Shown here: piece after piece, positions 7,249 through 10,234 of the stretch | How the letters are laid out: every line of letters begins with the position of its first letter | Position numbering within the stretch: position 1 is the stretch's first letter | Source of the DNA: JBGUXS01 sp045118155 | GTDB lineage: Bacteria > Pseudomonadota > Alphaproteobacteria > CAAHEQ01 > UBA3637 | Direction: 5' to 3' | NCBI GenBank assembly: GCA_045118155.1 | Contig: JBGUXS010000067.1 | Coordinates: 1 to 10,234 of the forward strand | Length of the DNA stretch: 10,234 nt | Program-made: the position numbers and the translations under genes | Notes under the pieces: model-generated | Databases searched by the model: none | The model's input: only the letters and a program-made list of their open reading frames with translations | Told to the model about the DNA's origin: nothing

Positions 7249-7623
7249 TTATTCGGCATCGTAATCAGCCCGATTCTTATCTTCTTGAATACGCGCTTTC
7301 TTACCAAACAATTGCCGTAAGTAATATAATTTAGAACGACGAACCCGTCCTTTTTTAACCACCGTAATGCTGGCCACATTAGGGGAATAAAGTGGGAAAA
7401 CTTTTTCCACCCCAAACCCAAACGAAATTTTCCGTACGGTGAAAGAAGACGTCAATCCTTTGTTGGAACGGGCAATGCAAACCCCTTCAAACGCTTGGAA
7501 ACGATCCCCTTTTTCTTCAACGATACGTGTTTGAACCCGCACGGTATCCCCGGTTTTAAAAAACGGAATTTTCTTATTCATCGCTTTGATTTGTTCTTGT
7601 TCTAGTTCTTTGATTACAGTCAT
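7249..7623 (-). CDS. rplS: 50S ribosomal protein L19
   Basis: A 124-residue L19, slightly longer than the roughly 115 residues of E. coli. L19 sits on the 50S interface near the 30S subunit. Conserved features are visible: F-K-T-G-D-T-V-R-V (22-30), Q-A-F-E-G-V near 43-48, the F-T-V-R-K-I-S block, the G-V-E-K-V-F-P-L-Y-S-P block and G-R-V-R-R-S-K-L-Y-Y-L-R. The C-terminal dozen residues are a charged, non-conserved extension ending in Asp-Ala-Glu. The start is fixed by a perfect AAGGAGG. It is fourth after ffh, following rpsP, rimM and trmD, and the 11-bp gap to trmD implies cotranscription. Confidence 0.98.
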   Translation of the reverse strand: MTVIKELEQEQIKAMNKKIPFFKTGDTVRVQTRIVEEKGDRFQAFEGVCIARSNKGLTSSFTVRKISFGFGVEKVFPLYSPNVASITVVKKGRVRRSKLYYLRQLFGKKARIQEDKNRADYDAE

Positions 7624-7629
7624 GTAATA

Positions 7630-7636
7630 CCTCCTT
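7630..7636 (-). promoter_or_regulatory. consensus Shine-Dalgarno AAGGAGG for rplS, overlapping the trmD stop
   Basis: AAGGAGG is 6 nt before the rplS ATG, and its first two bases lie in the trmD TAA stop (7637-7635). It is the strongest ribosome-binding site in the window, fitting high L19 demand and coupling to trmD translation. Confidence 0.85.
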
Positions 7637-8324
7637 AATTAAGTTTTTTAGCCAAATAAGCTTGATACAAATCTGGCCGTCTTTCCATTGTTAAATTTTC
7701 TGCTTGCGCCTGACGCCACGCTTTGATTTTGGCATGATGACCGGACACTAAAACATCCGGAACAGTCCGATCTTGCCATACTTGGGGTTGCGTATATTGG
7801 GGATATTCCAAAAGGCCATGCGAAAAACTTTCTTCTTCCAAAGAGTCGGCATTTCCCATAACCCCAGGTAATAAACGAACCGTTGCATCTAACATAGTCA
7901 AAAGCGCCGGTTCCCCACCAGATAAGACACAATCGGCAATACTGACTTCTTGTACCTGCCACTTATCCAAAACCCGCTGATCAATCCCTTCAAACCGTCC
8001 ACAAATAAACGTTAATGTTTTTTGTTCAGACCAAGATTTAGCCAAAGATTGATTAAATAAAGACCCCCGTGGCGATAAATAGTAAATAGAACCTATTTCC
8101 TTTAAAGATAACAAGGCCTTATCTACAATTTCCGCCTTTAAGATCATACCAGCGCCCCCCCCGAAAGGACTGTCATCTACGGTTTTATGCACGTCAGTCG
8201 CAAAATCACGCATATTGACCACATTTAACGCATAAATCCCCTTTTCTAGGGCTTTTCCCGCCAAAGAATACCCTAAAAAACCTGGGAACATTTCGGGATA
8301 CAGCGTCAAAATATTAATGTGCAT
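7635..8324 (-). CDS. trmD: tRNA (guanine-37-N1)-methyltransferase
   Basis: A 229-residue TrmD, a SAM-dependent SPOUT (trefoil-knot) enzyme. As a dimer it methylates N1 of G37 in tRNAs with a 3' purine next to the anticodon and so prevents +1 frameshifting. Signature blocks occur in order: D-D-S-P-F-G-G-G-A-G-M (50-60), L-S-P-R-G (83-87), C-G-R-F-E-G-I-D-Q-R (108-117), the knot segment S-I-A-D-C-V-L-S-G-G-E (128-138), L-L-P-G-V-M-G-N (151-158), and the C-terminal R-P-D-L. The catalytic Asp of the S-I-G-D motif is kept (Asp131), with Ala and Cys replacing the usual Gly and Tyr beside it. The start overlaps the end of rimM by 11 bp, so translation is probably coupled. Confidence 0.98.
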   Translation of the reverse strand: MHINILTLYPEMFPGFLGYSLAGKALEKGIYALNVVNMRDFATDVHKTVDDSPFGGGAGMILKAEIVDKALLSLKEIGSIYYLSPRGSLFNQSLAKSWSEQKTLTFICGRFEGIDQRVLDKWQVQEVSIADCVLSGGEPALLTMLDATVRLLPGVMGNADSLEEESFSHGLLEYPQYTQPQVWQDRTVPDVLVSGHHAKIKAWRQAQAENLTMERRPDLYQAYLAKKLN

Positions 8325-8817
8325 CCGTGCCCCCTGCCATTTTAGGACGATTCAAAACAACCTGTTTTGAGACCAAATCAACTTGCGGGAAATTCGTATC
8401 ATTAAAAGCAATCATTTCTTGGCGCCCATCTATCATATCTATCACAACGATATCTCCAGCCCCATAATTTTCAATACTTTTAATGGTACCCACCGTTTTT
8501 TGATCTTCTAAAACCGTCATTCCAATAAGATCCCGACAGTAAAATTCATCTTCCGGCAATTCAGGGAAAACATCTTCAGGAACAAATAATTCCGTTCCGA
8601 TTAACTTTTCGGCCGCGGTTCTGTCTTCTACGCCTTTGATTTTTGCTAAGACCACTTTCCCGTGCACACCATGGGTGTGAACGATCAATTCTTGGCCCAA
8701 GCGGGTCGTCATTTTTTTCATATCAGCCAACAAGGCAACATCGTCCAACATCGGTTTAATTTTAACCGATCCCCGAACCCCGTGTACCCCAATAATTTGG
8801 CCGACACAAACAGACAT
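8314..8817 (-). CDS. rimM: 16S rRNA processing / 30S maturation factor RimM
   Basis: A 167-residue RimM, close to the family norm of about 165-185. RimM binds S19 and helps mature the 30S head. The N-terminal domain opens with V-G-Q-I-I-G-V-H-G-V-R-G (5-16), the family's first strand and turn. The PRC-barrel half begins near F-Y-C-R-D-L-I-G-M (92-100) and continues through N-Y-G-A-G-D-I-V-V-I (117-126) and I-A-F-N-D-T-N-F-P-Q-V-D (136-147). The ATG lies 1 nt after the rpsP stop (TAA-T-ATG), with its Shine-Dalgarno GGAAGGGG in the last codons of rpsP. The 3' end overlaps trmD by 11 bp. Both junctions point to tight coupling in the operon. Confidence 0.97.
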   Translation of the reverse strand: MSVCVGQIIGVHGVRGSVKIKPMLDDVALLADMKKMTTRLGQELIVHTHGVHGKVVLAKIKGVEDRTAAEKLIGTELFVPEDVFPELPEDEFYCRDLIGMTVLEDQKTVGTIKSIENYGAGDIVVIDMIDGRQEMIAFNDTNFPQVDLVSKQVVLNRPKMAGGTDAH

Positions 8818-8818
8818 A

Positions 8819-9310
8819 TTAAGCCCCTTCCGCCGGTGTTTCAGTTGCCGGTGTTTCTTCGGCTTTTACTTCTTCAGCCGGCGCTTCTGCAGCGGCCTTA
8901 GCAGCTTCTTCGGCGGCTTTAGCAGCAGCTTCTGCTTCGGCTTTAGCTTGGGCTTCGGCTTCGGCCTTAGCAGCGGCCTTTTCTTCTTCAGCTTTCTTCT
9001 TTTCTAGGGCTTTTGCTTTTAAAGCAGACTTTTTAGGTTGTGGCCGTAATTCAGGGGCCTTATAAAGTCCCAAAGAAGCCAACAATTTTTGAACCCGTTC
9101 TGTGGGTTCTGCCCCATTTTGTAACCATTTTTTCAACAAATCAGCATTAACCCTTAATGCATCTTGATGATCTTTTGGAAGAAGTGGGTTGTAAAAACCA
9201 ATGGCCTCTATAAACTTACCGTCCCGCGGTGCCCGTGCATCCGCAGCCACTACTTTATAAAAAGGCCGTTTTTTGGCGCCCCCACGGGCTAAACGAATTT
9301 TAATTGACAT
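8819..9310 (-). CDS. rpsP: 30S ribosomal protein S16 with long Ala/Glu/Lys-rich C-terminal extension
   Basis: A 163-residue S16, about twice the length of E. coli S16 (82). Residues 1-85 are the conserved core: M-S-I-K-I-R-L-A-R-G-G-A-K-K-R-P-F-Y (1-18), A-D-A-R-A-P-R-D-G (23-31), G-F-Y-N-P (38-42) and N-G-A-E-P-T-E-R-V (65-73). Residues about 94-163 are a low-complexity tail of Ala, Glu and Lys, becoming Pro/Thr/Glu-rich and ending E-G-A. It probably forms a long helix followed by a flexible end. Extensions like this are known from alphaproteobacterial S16, but this one is long and very repetitive. The Shine-Dalgarno AAAGGAC sits about 10 nt before the ATG, and the gap from ffh is 20 bp. Confidence 0.98.
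   Translation of the reverse strand: MSIKIRLARGGAKKRPFYKVVAADARAPRDGKFIEAIGFYNPLLPKDHQDALRVNADLLKKWLQNGAEPTERVQKLLASLGLYKAPELRPQPKKSALKAKALEKKKAEEEKAAAKAEAEAQAKAEAEAAAKAAEEAAKAAAEAPAEEVKAEETPATETPAEGA
8822..9031 (-). repeat. low-complexity GCN/GAR repeat encoding the S16 tail
   Basis: Alternating Ala (GCT/GCC/GCA/GCG), Glu (GAA) and Lys (AAA/AAG) codons give a degenerate short tandem repeat, visible on the plus strand as recurring gcttcggc, gcttctgc and ttagcagc words. Such DNA is prone to slippage, so the tail length may vary between strains. Confidence 0.7.
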
Positions 9311-9330
9311 GTTTTATCAAGTCCTTTCTG

Positions 9331-10234
9331 TTAGTTAACCGGCGGAAATGTCCCGCCCCCATTGCCGAAAAAGTTTTGACCGGCACCCCCAGACATCTTC
9401 TTCATCAAAGACATCATACCTAAAGGGCCCATCTTTTTAAACTTCTTCATTACCTCTGCCATTTGGTCGTATTGTTTCAACAACCGATTGACATCATTCA
9501 CGGTTACCCCGGCCCCCGCCGCAATTCGTATTTTGCGGGAAGCCTTGATAATATCAGGAAAACACCGTTCCTTTGGTGTCATTGACAAGATAATGGCCTC
9601 TTGTCGTTTTAAAATGGAATTGTCCATATTAGCTTGTTCTATTTTTTCCCTAAAGCGCGCCATACCGGGAATCATCATCATAATCCCCTTCATATCGCCC
9701 AAGGAATTAATTTGCCGGATTTGACCAAGCAAGTCATTCAAGTTAAACTTACCCGCCATCATCCGGGCCATAGCTTCTTCAGATTTTTTCTGATCTATTT
9801 TTTCAAGGGCAGTTTCTACCAAGCCCACAACGTCCCCCATCCCTAAGATTCTGTCGGCAAGACGTTTGGCATCAAATACTTCCAAAGCCGATGCCTTTTC
9901 CCCAACCCCTAAAAATTGAATAGGCACCCCCGTGCGCATCCGCAAAGACAAAGCCGCCCCCCCACGAGCATCCCCATCTATCCGGGTTAAAATGGCCCCC
10001 GTAATGGGGATTTGTTCTTGGAATTTTTCCACCACATTCACGGTATCTTGCCCCATTAGGGCATCCAATACCAGCAACGATTCTGTGGGTTCTGCCAACG
10101 CATGAATGTTTTTAAGTTCCCCCATCATCTCTTCATCAATATGAAGACGCCCCGCCGTATCTAGCAACAACACATCATATAAACCCACTTTTGCTTGTTC
10201 CAATGCACGTTTTGCGATTTGAAGTGGCTTTTCG
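9331..10234 (-). CDS. ffh: signal recognition particle GTPase Ffh/SRP54 (5' partial)
   Basis: Three hundred C-terminal residues are visible. The frame runs off the right edge, so the N domain and P-loop are missing. An apparent start at 10203 is an internal TTG: the upstream codons continue as P-L-Q-I-A-K-R-A-L-E-Q-A, as in Ffh. Ffh binds 4.5S RNA and hydrophobic signal sequences on ribosomes and docks with FtsY at the membrane. G-domain motifs seen are D-T-A-G-R-L-H, T-R-I-D-G-D-A-R-G-G (Arg in place of the common Lys of T-K-x-D) and L-G-V-G-E-K. The M domain is methionine-rich (D-M-K-G-I-M-M-M-I-P-G-M), with the RNA-binding helix S-R-K-I-R-I-A-A-G-A-G and D-V-N-R-L-L-K-Q-Y. The C-terminus is G/F/P-rich. 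It is the promoter-proximal visible gene of the operon. The 4.5S RNA gene is not here. Confidence 0.98.
   Translation of the reverse strand, partial: EKPLQIAKRALEQAKVGLYDVLLLDTAGRLHIDEEMMGELKNIHALAEPTESLLVLDALMGQDTVNVVEKFQEQIPITGAILTRIDGDARGGAALSLRMRTGVPIQFLGVGEKASALEVFDAKRLADRILGMGDVVGLVETALEKIDQKKSEEAMARMMAGKFNLNDLLGQIRQINSLGDMKGIMMMIPGMARFREKIEQANMDNSILKRQEAIILSMTPKERCFPDIIKASRKIRIAAGAGVTVNDVNRLLKQYDQMAEVMKKFKKMGPLGMMSLMKKMSGGAGQNFFGNGGGTFPPVN

Noticed and set aside
7648..7962. A 104-codon minus-strand frame within trmD, and antisense frames within rnj (5834-6121, 6557-6895), rpsP/rimM (8662-8901) and ffh (9488-9724, 9634-9846).
   Set aside because: All are contained in or opposite well-supported conserved genes and show no domain signature.
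9341..9357. GGCGG/CCGCC stem near the end of ffh as a terminator before rpsP.
   Set aside because: Only five base pairs, inside the ffh coding region, with no U-tract after it. A terminator here would also separate genes that are normally cotranscribed.
10201..10203. TTG at 10203 as the start of a 290-residue GTPase.
   Set aside because: The frame continues to the window edge with residues typical of Ffh upstream of this point, so it is an internal Leu codon.

Overview
The window looks like a chromosomal segment of an alphaproteobacterium. The right half is the conserved run ffh-rpsP-rimM-trmD-rplS, here followed by a single RNase J gene, all on the minus strand. The S16 protein carries a long Ala/Glu/Lys tail of a kind seen in alphaproteobacteria, and the histidine kinase has the alphaproteobacterial PleC/DivJ-type dimerisation helix. 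The pilin-type signal on the large left-hand gene (G-R-T-M-T-E followed by a hydrophobic helix) resembles the abundant pseudopilin-like proteins of uncultured host- or gut-associated alphaproteobacteria. That closer placement is inference only.

Layout. (1) Minus strand, 1-2394: one very long open frame, at least 798 codons, with its 3' end beyond the window. It encodes an N-terminal type IV pilin-like signal and pilin head, then a cysteine-rich repeat stalk, then a region resembling a C-type-lectin-like fold, after which the cysteine pattern appears to resume. (2) 2395-2581: a divergent intergenic region with a 10-bp inverted repeat (TTTTACATAA facing outward on both sides) and a pyrimidine-rich leader. 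(3) Plus strand, 2582-5517: a two-gene operon of a membrane-anchored orphan histidine kinase and a secreted SBP_bac_3-type solute-binding protein with a roughly 200-residue low-complexity acidic tail. (4) 5518-7191, minus: RNase J, whose stop codon abuts that of the solute-binding gene inside a TTAATTAA palindrome. (5) 7249-10234, minus: rplS, trmD, rimM, rpsP and ffh (5' end beyond the window), tightly spaced and partly overlapping.

How the parts fit. The minus-strand run on the right is translation and secretion housekeeping: SRP GTPase, ribosomal protein S16, 16S maturation factor, tRNA m1G37 methyltransferase, ribosomal protein L19 and an RNA-processing nuclease. The kinase/solute-binding operon is an accessory sensory or uptake pair with no permease or response regulator in view. 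The left-hand gene is a probable surface protein and the most unusual object here. Base composition is strongly asymmetric: the plus strand carries about twice as many C as G in the segments I counted, so plus-strand genes favour C-ending codons and minus-strand genes G-ending codons. No tRNA, rRNA, insertion sequence, CRISPR array or phage gene was found.
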